Shown: positions 43,606-54,699, counted from the first letter of the stretch. The stretch is 64,000 bases of DNA from Hermatobates lingyangjiaoensis (GCA_026182355.1 JAPFBL010000538.1:62001-126000); one strand, 5' to 3'. Translations and numbers: made by a program. Notes: generated from the sequence alone by a model not told the origin.

Positions 43606-44821
43606 TAACAAACAAATATTTTTTTGAATTTAAAATGTGGATAATATAAAAAATTGTAATAAAGTAAAGGGATCTAGCCAGGGTAGCCAGTAGCTTGCTT
43701 GCTCGCCGATGACAGTAGTGCTAATCTATTATAAATAAATACAACAAAAATATATTTTTTTTTAATTTATATTTGCGTAATATAAACACTGGTAATAAAG
43801 TAAGGTATGGAACCAGAGTAGCCCAGTGGCTTGCGTGCTAGCTTTTGACTGGGAGCACGTTAATTAGAACTAACTCATTTCAAGTTTTCTTTACGTTTCA
43901 TACTTCACAGTAGCCACATGTACCCTTAGAATAATTTCTGTCTGTCGGTTTGTCCACAAAATATTGCCACCATAAGACATATAAAGCTGAAACATTGATT
44001 GTAGATTTGTGTATGTCTAACTTAAAATTTAATCTTTGTATACAGAGGCATTTGTTTAGCACTGTACTAATAATGGTATTTTCTATTATTCTATAACTTC
44101 TAATTGTAGTATTAGTATAATACTATAATTGATATTTTGGAATACCAAGTATAATAGAATTTTTGATTCCGTCAAAGACGGGTACGTTTGCTAGTCTATT
44201 GATAAAAGATAACACAAACTGAATGACATTTCAGACCCTACAATCCAAATAAACTGTAGCTAATTAATTAATTTGTTCAAAAGAGTAACTAAGTTATGAT
44301 ATAAATAAGGAATTTATAAAAAAAAATAATTGCTCATAAAGGCATAAACTCAGAATGTGTAATAATCTTTTATTAAGCTTAACATAATACCATTAAAAGT
44401 TTTGACACGTTCTCAGCTGTTTACGATTCTTCTTGAATTCTTTAAATTTTTAATCTCGTATTTTTTCCATAGATTTGTCCTTTTGTATAAAATTGAAACA
44501 TAATTTTCTGTTCATTTCATTCAAGCACCAAAAAACTAAATCTGCTTTCATTAAAGTTGAATTACTCGATTTTCATAAATTAACAATTCTTAAAATACAT
44601 AAAATATAATTTAAGAATGATTTCAATGAAAATTTTTTCGGACTATTAATAGTTATGATTTTCATACAATTGTACATAATTATGATGTCATTTATTTAAT
44701 TATCGTTTATTATTTTACTTAAAACTATACTTAAAGCGAAAAATTATGAATATAGTAAAGTGAATAAAATAAAAAGAATTATTTCTTTGATAAGTGAATA
44801 TAAATTTCTTATCTACTGAAC

Positions 44822-44900
44822 AACACTGCTCATTGGCTCAAAGATTAGAGCCAGATAGAGTGAAGTTCAAATCTTGTTTATTCCGTAACGGTCGTTTAGG
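44822..44900 (+). mobile_element. Possible tRNA-derived SINE fragment
   Basis: GCTCATTGGCTCAAAG could be box A, and GAAGTTCAAATCTTG resembles box B about 45 nt later. No intact cloverleaf was found. Confidence 0.35.
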
Positions 44901-45044
44901 AACCCCAAAGTTCACATCGTAGTTAATGGTTGGTCGTAGTTCATTGGAGTCTCTCAGGCGAGAAGGGTGGAGAATAGGTTTTATTTTTTAGTTACTTGTT
45001 TTTAAGTTATTAGATTCCGTTAATTTCTGAGCTCTAATACACTC

Positions 45045-45077
45045 ATGGATAAGAAGGGAACTGCATCTTTTCAATGG
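45045..45077 (+). CDS. asp: asp/ASPM coding exon 1
   Basis: ATG at 45045 opens MDKKGTASFQW, followed by a GTAACT donor at 45078. It ends in phase 0, which matches exon 2. The intron is 146 nt. This start is chosen because the exon 1-2 product lines up with the N-terminus of insect Asp, where a short stretch precedes the conserved (I/T)xVTPxR motif. The promoter was not identified, and untranslated upstream exons are possible. Confidence 0.65.
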
Positions 45078-45223
45078 GTAACTAATAATTCATTTTTGAT
45101 TTTGATTACGTACTTTCAGTTTTTGTTCATATTTTCACCTTCTTTCTATTTAAATAGCTTATTTTTTTGTTCAACTCATATAATTAATGATTTAACTGTA
45201 ACTAAGCTTATTTTTTTTTTCAG

Positions 45224-45418
45224 ATTGATGTCACTCCAGAGAGGGTGAGGAGAAAAAGGAATGTTCCTCCTAAAGTTAACAGTCCACCTCAAGAAGTTTA
45301 TGAACTCGTTTTAGCCCCTTTCAATCCAATTCCAAGAGTTGAATTTTATGCAAAAGCGGCAAATGAAATTATTTCCAAAACAGTCATCATAAGAAATCCG
45401 ACAGAATCAGACAGTGAA
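45224..45418 (+). CDS. asp: asp/ASPM coding exon 2, first half of ASH domain
   Basis: Acceptor TTTTTTCAG at 45223 and donor GTATGT at 45419; 195 nt, phase 0 to 0. It encodes IDVTPERVRRKRNVPP, ELVLAPFNPIPRVEF and KTVIIRNPTESDSE. The last part is the N-P-[ST] strand of the ASH (ASPM-SPD-2-Hydin) domain. ASPM/Asp binds microtubule minus ends and organises spindle poles and centrosomes. The order VTP...APF...NP(S/T) is that of insect Asp as I remember it. Confidence 0.85.
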
Positions 45419-47170
45419 GTATGTCATTATTCTCATTATTCAGACTTTAGTGCTAGAGTATAGTATAGCATCAGCTAATGCAGTTTAGAAGTGTTAATCA
45501 AAAAATAAATATTTATATTGACGTGACACTATAAATCCATAAGTATACTTCATGGAACTACAACTACTGTAAGTACAAAGTTTGAATATTATGGAGTTCT
45601 TTATTTTAATTGCTATAACAGAATTTTTCGATAGATTATTGTCAATTTGGCTCCAGTATTGCTGTAATGATAATTTAAGAGAGGCTAGAGTTACTTCAAT
45701 TACTTAGGAGCCCCATCGTTTACAGAGACTGACCATTACACAGAGGTTATAAGGGCTCTCCTACTCTCCAGTAGGGAGTTTGGAGTCATTTCTTTTTCTT
45801 AAATGGAAACTCATACTTATTTTGCAGTAATGTTTCTTTCAATATAAGTTTAATTAGTTCTTGCTATATTCCTGGTTTGGGAGAAGACCAAACACTTCTT
45901 TGAGTCTAATAAATAGCCATTTACCTGAAATTATCAATTACAACAAAATCCATCCATGTTTACATTTTCAAATTATGAAAACAAATTTTGGCCATTGTTG
46001 ATTTGTCAACTCTGGGGCTCCTAAAATCCCTCTTATATAAACAGCAGTAACCTTTTAAATAGTCAACTTTCAGTACTTTTCTTCATAATTTCAACCCACA
46101 TTCTTGAGCAATTCAAGCCTAAATATCATCTTGTACTTTCTTAAAAAATGGCTTTATTTTATATTACCTATTTAGTAGATAGAAATGGTCTCACATTTGT
46201 GCTAGAGAAAGTATGCAAAAGTAAAAGTTGCAACAAAGAAAACTAACCGAACAATTTTAACTGAATGGCTACAATAATCACTTAGTTATTAGAGGTTAAA
46301 AATGAATAATTGTAGAAACAAACTTGAACTCAACTGTTAGATAAAATACGAATGTTCTAAGGCAAACACATTCCTTTCATTAATGTTACTTTATGTTGGG
46401 TAAATTAATTAAATATTTCAATTTACAAGTTTTGTTTGTTTAACATATATTTGATTGTGTATATAACTTGAATTGATGTTTTATTTATTTTTGTCATAAA
46501 ATAAATTTTTTTTACTTTTAAATAATTTTTATTTTGCTAAATATACTTGAGCATTAAACATGTGTATGAAATTCCGAAAGTATATATAATAAACTATTAA
46601 ATTAGAGGTGAAAATGAATAATTTTAGGAATATAAACTTAATACAAATGTCAGCTTATACAATGTTCTAAAGTAATATAAAGACACATTCCTTTCATTAA
46701 TGTTCACAACTATTGTCGGGTAAAACAAATGAAATATTTCAATTTACAGGTTTGTTAGTTTTAAATATGCTTGATTGTGTGTATATCTTGAATTGATGTT
46801 TCATTTATTTATGTACTTAAATATATGCTTTCTTTTTACTTTAAAATGATTTTTATTTTGCTAAATATACTTACTGTTTATATATCTTAAATCATGTTAA
46901 GAATACTATACTAAAAGCTTGGGCCATATAAGAATCTGTTTCCTTGCCTTAATAACAAGATACAACAATTAAAATTATTCCTGTCAATCATGTTCAGTGA
47001 ATTTATTTCAATAACAATTGTTATAATTTCTGAATGACAAAAAGGGGCATGGGTAGTCTAGTAGAGTTTGAGCTGAGAAATAAAAACTACATGCCAACCA
47101 GCATTCAGTTCACTGATTTGTAGTCTGCTACAGTCTAATTACATGCATATTGTTAATTGCACTAATGATT
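45419..47170. other. asp intron 2, first part
   Basis: No gene is seen. 46190-47060 is an inverted partial copy of repeat R, with two sub-copies (about 46300-46400 and 46550-46760). Confidence 0.5.
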
Positions 47171-47385
47171 TATATTAGAAATAGGTAAAACCGTCATACC
47201 TAGTAAGATGATCCTAGAGTTGGAGCACTTTCGGACGTTGTCCATCTTCGATCGCAACAAACCTTGTTGAAACAAAAGATTTGTTTGTTGCGATCGAAGA
47301 TGGACAACGTCCGAAAGCGCTCCAACTCCAGGATCATCTTACGATGTATGATGGTTTTACCTATTTCTAATATAAATTACAGTAT
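47171..47385. repeat. Palindrome with paired hammerhead-like cores
   Basis: Arms of about 105 bp. The cores are at 47229-47251 (minus) and 47294-47316 (+): TCGAAGA in place of CTGAAGA, a perfect GGAC/GTCC stem and GAAA. It lies in asp intron 2, 140 bp before exon 3. A related unit is at 49584-49720. Confidence 0.7.
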
Positions 47386-47526
47386 AATTGTTTATATTTG
47401 TATGTAGAAACATGGCTGTGTTGCTCTTAAAGCTATTCGTTAAACCTTATGGGTGTTGTGGAGTATTTTATTGTTTTTGTTGGTTTGCTGTAAAGATAGG
47501 CTGAGGCGCCTGATATGTGCTTGCAG

Positions 47527-47730
47527 GTCTCTTTCGAATGTCTGGAGACTTCCTTGACTATTACTCCCAGTCCGATGCGTCTGCAAGCGTCTTCATCAGC
47601 TAACTTGACAATTTCCTGGACTGTGCCTGAAGAGAATCTGCAGCAATCGCGATTTATCATCAAAGTGAAAACTATTGAGAAAAAAATACTTCCACATATT
47701 ACTGTCAACTGTCACTATGACATAGCAAAG
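47527..47730 (+). CDS. asp: asp/ASPM coding exon 3, second half of ASH domain
   Basis: Acceptor TTGCAG at 47526 and donor GTAAAC at 47731; 204 nt, phase 0 to 0. It encodes VSFECLETSLTITPSPMRLQ, LTISWTVPEENLQQSRFIIK and ILPHITVNCHY. The pattern (buried strand, Leu/Ile-rich strand, L-x-I-x-W-x-P, closing strand) is that of the ASH beta-sandwich. The W-T-V-P element matches 'V.W.P' in other ASPM proteins. Confidence 0.85.
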
Positions 47731-48053
47731 GTAAACAGAGTTTGGCTCTATTGTAAACAATTAAGCGGTCCTTATCAGTGCTTGTGTGTAGGTTTTTAAT
47801 TGTTTTTTTCTTTCATTTACTCTTTGTACAAATAGTGTTTGTGTTTGTTGTGTCGGTTGTCTGTTTGAGTTGTTGTGTGGTGTTTTTGTGCACGTTTGTG
47901 TTTTTGCTTGATGTAGAGAGTGGGAAACGTTTAACGTCCTCTGTGTGTTTGTGTTAACATCTTTGTTTACAAAGAATATAAAATAAAAATAACCCAGATG
48001 TATGTTGTTACAAGATTATTATGATGATACGCTAAATATTTATATTATTACAG

Positions 48054-48483
48054 AAAACTGCTGGGAAGCCAAACGAAATTTTGAAAGAAAATAAAATAAA
48101 AAGTTTAAAATCCCTGCCTGACCAAAAAAGATTAACATATACAAAGACTTCAATGAAATCAAAAGTTCTCTGCGAAAATCCAAACTTGCTGCAAAAAGAT
48201 TTTGATAAAGCACCAATAAGAATCGAATCACATCAAGTTGAACCTGATTCTAAGAATAATGAAGACAAAATGGGTGCATTTGGTGGAATTGAAACAAATA
48301 AACTTAGTTTTGGTAGCGTTTGGCAAAAATACGTTATAGATGTTGGAGAAGTAGGTGAGACTGAATTTGATTTAAAAAGGCAAACGTTTACAATTTGTAA
48401 GTTTTCTGATAAATCTGAAGACACAGATAAGAAGGAAAGGAAATTGAAGAGACGTAGTGTCAGCTTAGGAAGGCTTCCCACTT
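48054..48483 (+). CDS. asp: asp/ASPM coding exon 4, low-complexity linker
   Basis: Acceptor ATTACAG at 48053 and donor GTAAGT at 48484; 430 nt, phase 0 to 1. The 143 codons are rich in Lys, Ser and Asn (LKENKIKSLKSLPDQKRL, ending RRSVSLGRLPT). This linker between the ASH and CH regions is poorly conserved in all ASPM proteins, so identity rests on frame, phase and position. Confidence 0.75.
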
Positions 48484-48559
48484 GTAAGTATTAGCTATTT
48501 CACTTTATTTTTACTTCTTTGTTAAACTTAAAATCTTTTTATATTATTTTTTATTATTT

Positions 48560-48850
48560 AAACCGATTCGCTAGCGGGTGATATAACATCAGCTGGCTTT
48601 TTTTTTGATCAGTGATTCTATAGATTCTACATTGGTAGTCCTAAACTTTGCCTTAACTCAAGCGCATTTCGAGTAGGGATCTTTAAACGAGTACCTTACA
48701 TCTTACCGACGGCTTAACGTCTTCTCCGGGGGACAACGTGCTCAGATTTATTCAACTCTCGCGTGAATAAATCGAGGGCCAGGTGGGGATCCAACCCTCG
48801 GACTATCAGCCCAGAGGCGACTACGTTATCCACTGATCTACCCTAGACCC
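48560..48850 (-). mobile_element. tRNA-derived SINE
   Basis: On the minus strand box A (TAGATCAGTGGATAACG) and box B (GGTTGGATCCC) sit at the 5' end, followed by a body shared with 54225-54400, 60490-60615 and 63000-63300. It lies in asp intron 4. Confidence 0.75.
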
Positions 48851-49056
48851 TTCTTATAATATTACTTTCAATAGTTACAAATAAATATTGTATTTCTAAT
48901 ATACTAGATGACCCGTGACATCTTTGCCAGTCAGTGTTAGGAAATTATAGCGGCAATTAATAAAATACATTCACTGAATGTGATTGACAGGAATAACTAT
49001 GATTCCTGTCAATTGATTGATTCCTAAGGTGATTGACAGGTTCTTGTTATTAAGCC

Positions 49057-49370
49057 ATGAAAACTTCTTGTATGACCCAAGCTTGTCATAATGAAAACTT
49101 CTTATATGACCCAAGCTTGTCATAATGAAAACTTCTTATATGACCCAAGCTTGTCATAATGAAAACCTCTTATATGACCCAAGCTTGTCATAATGAAAAC
49201 CTCTTATATGACCCAAGCTTGTCATAATGAAAACCTCTTATATGACCCAAGCTTGTCATAATGAAAACTTCTTATATGACCCAAGCTTGTCTTAATGAAA
49301 ACTTCTTATATGACCCAAGCTTGTCTTAATGAAAACTTCTTTTATGACCCAAGCTTTTGATATAGTATTC
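49057..49370. repeat. 34-bp minisatellite, about 9 copies
   Basis: Unit GAAAACTTCTTATATGACCC plus AAGCTTGTCATAAT, in asp intron 4. Confidence 0.95.
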
Positions 49371-49583
49371 TTAACATGATTCAAGATATATACACGGTAA
49401 GTATATTTAGCAAAACAAAATATCATATATTTTTTTACATAAATAAATAAAACATAAATTCATGTTATATAGATAATGAACCATATTTAAAACAAGCAAA
49501 ACCTGTAAACTGAAATATTCCATTTATTTTACGCAACATAATATAGCGTTAATGATAGGAATGCGTCTTTATAATATTATAGT

Positions 49584-49720
49584 AGAAATAGGTAAAACCG
49601 TCATACCTCGTAAGATGATCCTGGAGTTGGATTGTTGCGATCGAAGATGGACAACGTCCGAAAGCGCTCCAACTCTAGGATCATCTTACGAGATATAACG
49701 GTTTTACCTATTTCTAATAT
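49584..49720. repeat. Palindrome with one hammerhead-like core
   Basis: Arms of about 47 bp are homologous to 47171-47385. The single core is at 49641-49663 (+), TCGAAGA, GGAC/GTCC stem, GAAA. The left arm lacks its core. Confidence 0.65.
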
Positions 49721-51040
49721 AAATCATACTAACCTCAGTGGTAGTTAACAATATGTATGTATTTATAATATTACCATACAACATTTGCATTTAAGCTGAC
49801 ATTTGTGTTCAAGTTCATATTCCCAAAATTATTCATTTTAATCCTCTAATGTTATAGTTTATTATATGTACTTTCGGAATTTCACACATCTGTTTAATGC
49901 TTTACTTCAAAATATGATTGTTAAATCAAAATGTCGGCTTTGAATTGATTTGAACCAAGAAAACTAACCGATGCCTGATATAAAACAAATAACATTTGTT
50001 TTATATATAAGTATAATAAGAATTAACAATAAATACGTGAACTGAAAGAAAAAATCGTCTAAACAAGAATAAGATTTACAATAATGGACTGAAATCTTTC
50101 GTCGAAAAACTAACCAGGTTTATTCTATAACATAAATAGATTATACATCTGGAGTCGTTAATTTTACTTTACTTGACTTGAGTTGAGAGAATTTATTTTT
50201 AATTCTTCTTTCTTTTTGTCATTATTTGAGTAATATATTACTCACTGTTTTCTTTGATATTATATTATATTTATTTGAATTGAATTATTCGTCATAAACT
50301 GGAATTAAAAGATATTCAAATTTTCACTTGTGTGCAAACATTTAAAGATTATCAGAGTTTTATGAGTATGTAGATTAATTCGTTCAAAATTAGTAAGGTG
50401 ACAGAAATGCAATTGAGTTTCGAATTTTTGGTTATAATCGATTGCTAAGTTCTCCAACTTAGGGAGAGACACCAAAACGCAGGACGATGGTTTTAAACCA
50501 ACAGTGTTGCCACTTACGTGATCAGCTAAAAATAACTAGTCGAGCAGGGCAAGTTATAAAGTAGACAAAAGTTAAATATTAAAGAAATCAAGAGAAAAAA
50601 TAGATAGCATAAAGAATATAGAAATACAATTGATTGGGGGGGATATATATTAAAATTCTTTAAAATCTAATACTTTGAGATCTCGAGAATATCATGCCTA
50701 CTAGAATTCTAACATAATTTTGGAGCTCGAATAGTATTTCAAACACTTAGTAGTTGTTTTTTTTTTATATAAAAGCGAACTAAAAACAAAATTTTATACT
50801 TCTGTAAGTTCTCTCACTAACCTATTGTACGAATTTCTATTGTAATTGCACTTTTTATGTATGTTTGTTTTTTGTATGATTAAATTATTTCTTATATTTC
50901 CTGTTTTATAGGGCTATGAAAAAGGTTTTAAATAAAAACTGAAACGTTGGCTATGAGAGTTTATTTGAACCTGAAGAACTGACCTAGTCTTGATAAATTT
51001 TAATTTCGTTTCAATTTCATGGTCCATACTTTTATCAGAT

Positions 51041-51041
51041 G

Positions 51042-51079
<38 letters not shown>

Positions 51080-51088
51080 CATCTGATA
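51041..51088. repeat. (TA)n with short inverted flanks
   Basis: CAGATGATTG and CAATCATCTG flank a TA tract. Confidence 0.85.
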
Positions 51089-51117
51089 AAACGAAATACG
51101 ATCCAAACTGGACACAA

Positions 51118-51705
51118 TACGAGTTCGAGATTAACAAAGAGCAACACACAAAGTAGGGAAACACACTTACAGACTCAAATTTTCGGGTATCCGTCTTCAG
51201 GAGAAAAGAGAATGGGAGACCAAGCACGTTGTAGACGCAACGGCAAGTAACCAACCCGGCAACCGCCAGTGCTGTCAACCCTACCCGGAGAAGAAAGAAC
51301 CCTACCCTAGAGAAAAGAAGAAAACAATAAATAAATAAAAATAAATACAATACAAATTTATTGTTATATATTATTATTATTATTTTTATTTATTTATTTT
51401 TTTCTTCTTTTCTCCATCATTATTTTTGTTTTTTATAGTTTGTTTTTATCTTATGTTGCTTATAATTTTTCACCTATTTATAGTTTTACCCAACCAGTAC
51501 TGCTTATCTGAATTTCTGTTTATATCTTCTCCTAATTCTATATTTTAAGACCGGGTACGGTTGACAGCACTGGCGGTTGCCGGGTTGGTTACTTGCCGTT
51601 GCGTCTACAACGTGCTTGGTCTCCCATTCTCTTTTCTCCTGAAGACGGATTACCCGAAAATTTGAGTCTGTAAGTGTGTTGCTCTTTCTTAATCTCGAAC
51701 TCGTG
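51118..51705. repeat. Family-B PLE palindrome
   Basis: Left arm 51118-51295 (minus) and right arm about 51530-51705 (+). The hammerhead-like cores are at 51181-51200 (one base short in the loop) and 51639-51659. Internal sequence is low-complexity AT. A (TA)n tract follows at 51706-51729. In asp intron 4. Confidence 0.75.
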
Positions 51706-51795
51706 TATATATATATATATATATATATAGGTGTGTTCTCTAATCGGGGTTCGGTTAATTTTCCAGGATAAGAGATCAAACTCTCGTTGCCAACG

Positions 51796-51827
51796 TTTCG
51801 GTTTTATTTAAAACCTTTTTCATAGGC
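51796..51827 (-). ncRNA. Decayed hammerhead-like core
   Basis: A 6-bp stem (GGTTTT/AAAACC) precedes GAAACGTTGG, but box 1 has become CTATGAAAA. Related + strand copies occur at about 50917-50946, 52859-52898 and 53768-53800. Confidence 0.35.
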
Positions 51828-52116
51828 AGAAGTAAGAATTTTTTTAAACTAGGAAATTTAATTTTACATTATTTAAAGGAACAACAATGTTAACCGGACA
51901 AAACCTTCGACAGTCAAGAATTATTAAGTCTTGTCGAATTTTAAAACTATTTTCCAACAGGCCAAACCAGATTAGCCAGGTAGTTCAGAGATCTTTCACA
52001 CTATCCCATCAGAGATCAAAGCATCTAGAGCCTCTATCACAATCTTTTGAATATATGTGTTTTTGCATTGTAATATAAAAGAGCTGATGTTAATTTGAAG
52101 TTTGTTTGCATTGCAG

Positions 52117-52219
52117 CCGAGAGCTCCTGCATTATTACTGAGCAGAGGAAAGCCGTGTCGCGGGATAGCCTTTACTTCAAGACGACTGATGTTTGCGTCA
52201 TCGCAAATCCTTTTACAAA
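52117..52219 (+). CDS. asp: asp/ASPM coding exon 5
   Basis: Acceptor TTTGCATTGCAG at 52116 and donor GTAGGT at 52220; 103 nt, phase 1 to 2. This fits exactly the phases left by exon 4 and needed by exon 6. It encodes ESSCIITEQRKAVSRDSLYF and then CVIANPFTK. The NPF(T/A)K element matches the segment just before the CH region of ASPM (PFAAKNM in the human protein as I remember it). Phase agreement at both ends is the main support. Confidence 0.75.
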
Positions 52220-52992
52220 GTAGGTTTATACCAACCAAATATATATCTAAAAAATATTAAAATCAGTATTTTTTTTGTACTATAGAAAAACGAAAATGAC
52301 TGATTTTCTTTTGATTTTTTTAAAAAAAGTCATTTTGGTGTAGTATTTTTTATTCATACACCTTTATTTGGCATAAATATAGTGTCTCTTTTATTAGTGG
52401 CACTCTTATCACTTTATCACTAGAGTCTATAGACAAATTATATTACAGTAGAATCCCGTTTATCTGGTATTCAAAACAATATCAAAATATAAATTGATAT
52501 TTATTAGTACTGATGTTTTTATTTCAATTAATAATTTTATTTATCGATTATAAGGGAAGAATATATTTTTAAAACATTTGTATTTTTAAGGAACATAATT
52601 TAACTTTTTAAGAAATTGCAAACTATTTATTTTTGTTGATTAGTAAGAATAGAGTGTGATTTAATTTAATTTTGACTATAGGTTAGTGAGAAAACTTACA
52701 GAAGTATAAATTTGAAACAGAAAAACTAAGTATTACTTTTCTCATTAACCTATAGTCAAAATTTCTATCGTAATTTCTTAATTGTAACTAATTGCACTTT
52801 TATGTATGTTTGATTTTTGAATGATTGTATTATTTCTTATATTTCCTCTGTTTTTGTAGGCCTATGAAAAAGGTTTTAAATAATGACCGCAACGTTGGCA
52901 ATGAACTGACCTAGTCCCGATAAACTATAGTTTTGTTTCTATTCCACGGTCGATACTTTTATCAATATTTATATATATATATATATATATAT

Positions 52993-53148
52993 ATTAGTAT
53001 AAATGGGCAGCAAATCTTCTTGAAGACAAATTGAATTAAAGTATGCAGCAGCTTCTGCATTAACGACCTTTTTGCTGATGGCCTCGATTTTTCTAACTAT
53101 CTTCCGGTGATGCTGAGGCAACTTCCATATATGCTGGGCCAGAGACAT
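52993..53148 (-). pseudogene. PLE N-terminal fragment
   Basis: MSLAQHIWKLPQHHRKIV, then VVNAEAAAYFNSICLQEDLL, PIYTN, and a (TA)n tract (52970-52992). Fifty-two codons are open. It forms the left arm of the palindrome 53004-53474. Confidence 0.7.
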
Positions 53149-53474
53149 TGAGAAAACCAATATCAAACAACTTTAATGGATCACAAAAACACTGGGTTCA
53201 AACAAGCTTTCGACCACACATTGGTAGCAAATCTTCTTGAAGACAAATTGAATTAAAGTATGCAGCAGCTTCTTTTCGACCAATGTGTGGTCGAAAGCTT
53301 GTTTGAACCCAGTGTTTTTGTGATCCATTAAAGTTGTTTGATATTGGTTTTCTCAATGTCTCTGGCCCAGCATATATGGAAGTTGCCTCAGCATCACCGG
53401 AAGATAGTTAGAAAAATCGAGGCCATCAGCAAAAAGGTCGTTAATGCAGAAGCTGCTGCATACTTTAATTCAAT
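53004..53474. repeat. PLE palindrome with truncated hammerheads
   Basis: Arms 53031-53224 and 53277-53474. The spacer (53225-53276) is a direct copy of 53006-53058, so a third short segment was added at the axis. Stem II and GAAA remain at the axis (GACCA...TGGTC-GAAA), but CTGANGA is missing in both arms. In asp intron 5. Confidence 0.8.
53356..53473 (+). pseudogene. PLE N-terminal fragment, inverted partner
   Basis: Same protein segment as 52993-53148 on the + strand (MSLAQHIWKL...VVNAEAAAYFN), running into (TA)n. Confidence 0.65.
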
Positions 53475-53501
53475 ATATATATATATATATATATATAAAT
53501 G

Positions 53502-53674
53502 ATCAAACCACAATAAGAAATGGGAAAACAAGACTAAGATCTTTCAACCGTAACAAGCGGTCTTCGTCAGAGTTAAGCCCAACTCAGTTGGGTTTTTGAC
53601 TCTGACGAAGACCGCTTGTTACGGTTGAAAGATCTTAGTCTTGTTTTCCCATTCCTTATTGTAGTTTGATCATT
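53502..53674. repeat. Family-D PLE palindrome
   Basis: Arms of about 70 bp with intact cores at 53542-53570 (minus) and 53602-53630 (+): CTGACGA, ACCG/CGGT stem, GAAA. Both outer ends run to (TA)n. In asp intron 5. Confidence 0.8.
53602..53630 (+). ncRNA. Hammerhead-like core (family D)
   Basis: Intact boxes and stem II, paired with an intact minus-strand core at 53542-53570. Confidence 0.6.
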
Positions 53675-53913
53675 GATTGTTATTTCACGTGTTTATGTGA
53701 AATCTTTTTATATATATATATATATATATATATAAGATTTCACATAAACAAGTGATGAAATGCATGAACCTATGAAAAAGGTTTTAAATAAAGACCGAAA
53801 CATCTGCAATGATAGTTTTTATTTGAACCTGATGAACTGACCGAGTCCCGATAAACTTAAGTTTTGTTTCTATTCCACGGTTGATACTTTTATCAATATA
53901 TATATATTTTTAG

Positions 53914-54120
53914 AGAAAACATTGGATCACATACTAAGGAGTGGGTGATGAAGAGACAAGAGGAACTATTGAATTGGTTTAACGCTCTGCTTACCCCTCC
54001 TGACGACTGGGAGGGGGTCACCGAGATCAATCTCACTGATGATGACATTGCTAATTTATGGGTGAAAGGAAACGAAGGAGAACACTTTTCTGTTCCTGCC
54101 AAGGAAACGCTTGCTTTCAA
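53914..54120 (+). CDS. asp: asp/ASPM coding exon 6, start of CH region
   Basis: Acceptor TTTTAG at 53913 and donor GTATTT at 54121; 207 nt, phase 2 to 2. It encodes ENIGSHTKEWVMKRQEELLN, WFNALLTPPDDWEGVTEINL, DDDIANLW and HFSVPAKETLAF. This matches the ASPM segment 'W...Q...F..W.N..LTP.D' that opens the actin-binding calponin-homology region. It is the most diagnostic exon. Confidence 0.9.
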
Positions 54121-54178
54121 GTATTTATAAACATTTTTGCTTTTTTTTTCTTGGGTTTGATTTGAGTATTTTCTGCAG

Positions 54179-54193
54179 AGATACTGCTTTCAA
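54179..54193 (+). CDS. asp: Candidate 15-nt micro-exon of asp
   Basis: TTTTCTGCAG (to 54178), AGATACTGCTTTCAA, then GTAATA (54194). Fifteen nt, phase 2 to 2, so it could be skipped or included without changing frame (adding five residues). Its 3' end repeats the end of exon 6 (TGCTTTCAAGTA), so it may instead be a local duplication. Other ASPM proteins do not require it. Confidence 0.3.
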
Positions 54194-54224
54194 GTAATAA
54201 GAAACAAGCTATTCTATCTTTTTT

Positions 54225-54400
54225 TTTTCGTGTAGGGATAGGGATCTTTAACGAGTACCTAACATCGTACAGGCTCGGGACTGATGGCTTAACGTCCTCT
54301 CCGACGGATGACATACTCAGACTTATTCACATACCGTGTGAATAAATGGAGGGCCATGTGGGAATACGTTAGCCACAGAGCTAATCTGGTCCTCTTATTT
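54225..54400 (-). mobile_element. SINE copy, damaged head
   Basis: The body matches 48600-48850 and 63120-63210 (GGGATCTTTAACGAGTACCT). The tRNA-like head is degraded. In asp intron 6. Confidence 0.65.
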
Positions 54401-54403
54401 AAA

Positions 54404-54441
<38 letters not shown>

Positions 54442-54470
54442 ATTTTACATAAACACGTGAAATAACAATC

Positions 54471-54673
54471 AATGATCAAACCACAATAAGAAAATGGGAA
54501 AGCAAGACTAAGATCTTTCAACCGTAACAAGTGGTCTTCGTCAGAGTCAAAAACCCAACTGATTTTTGTTATCTCTGGGTATATCAGTTGGGTTTTTGAC
54601 TCTGACGAAGACCGCTTGTTACGGTTGATCTTAGTCTTGCTTTCCCATTTTCTTATTGTGGTTTGATCATTGA
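54471..54673. repeat. Family-D PLE palindrome
   Basis: The minus core 54516-54544 has intact boxes but one stem II mismatch (ACCA against CGGT). In the + arm at 54602 the GAAA box is deleted. Confidence 0.7.
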
Positions 54674-54699
54674 TATATATATATATTTATATTATGTAT

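Larger units (their letters stand above)
42117..44197. mobile_element. Helitron remnants, two inverted 3' halves and a third end
   Basis: Three copies of a Helitron 3' terminus occur, CCGTC-AAA-GACGG hairpin, about 9 nt, then CTAG: at 42650-42675 (minus), 43436-43460 (+, CTAT) and 44169-44194 (+). Two carry a RepHel helicase C-terminus in inverted orientation. TCTATATAAA at 42118 may be a 5' TC end. Segments starting GTTTGTC...CCGCAAAA recur at 42240, 42400 and 43950. Confidence 0.75.
48903..50370 (+). repeat. Interspersed repeat R, copy 2
   Basis: Matches 37558-38720 on the same strand. The 34-bp minisatellite (49057-49370) and a hammerhead palindrome (49584-49720) lie within it. Confidence 0.65.

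Noticed and set aside
44822..44900. Possible tRNA gene (also 48770-48850)
   Set aside because: Only box A/B-like motifs, no complete cloverleaf; treated as SINE heads.
48081..48494. Reading asp exon 4 as a separate small gene
   Set aside because: It has consensus splice sites at both ends and its phases fit exons 3 and 5.
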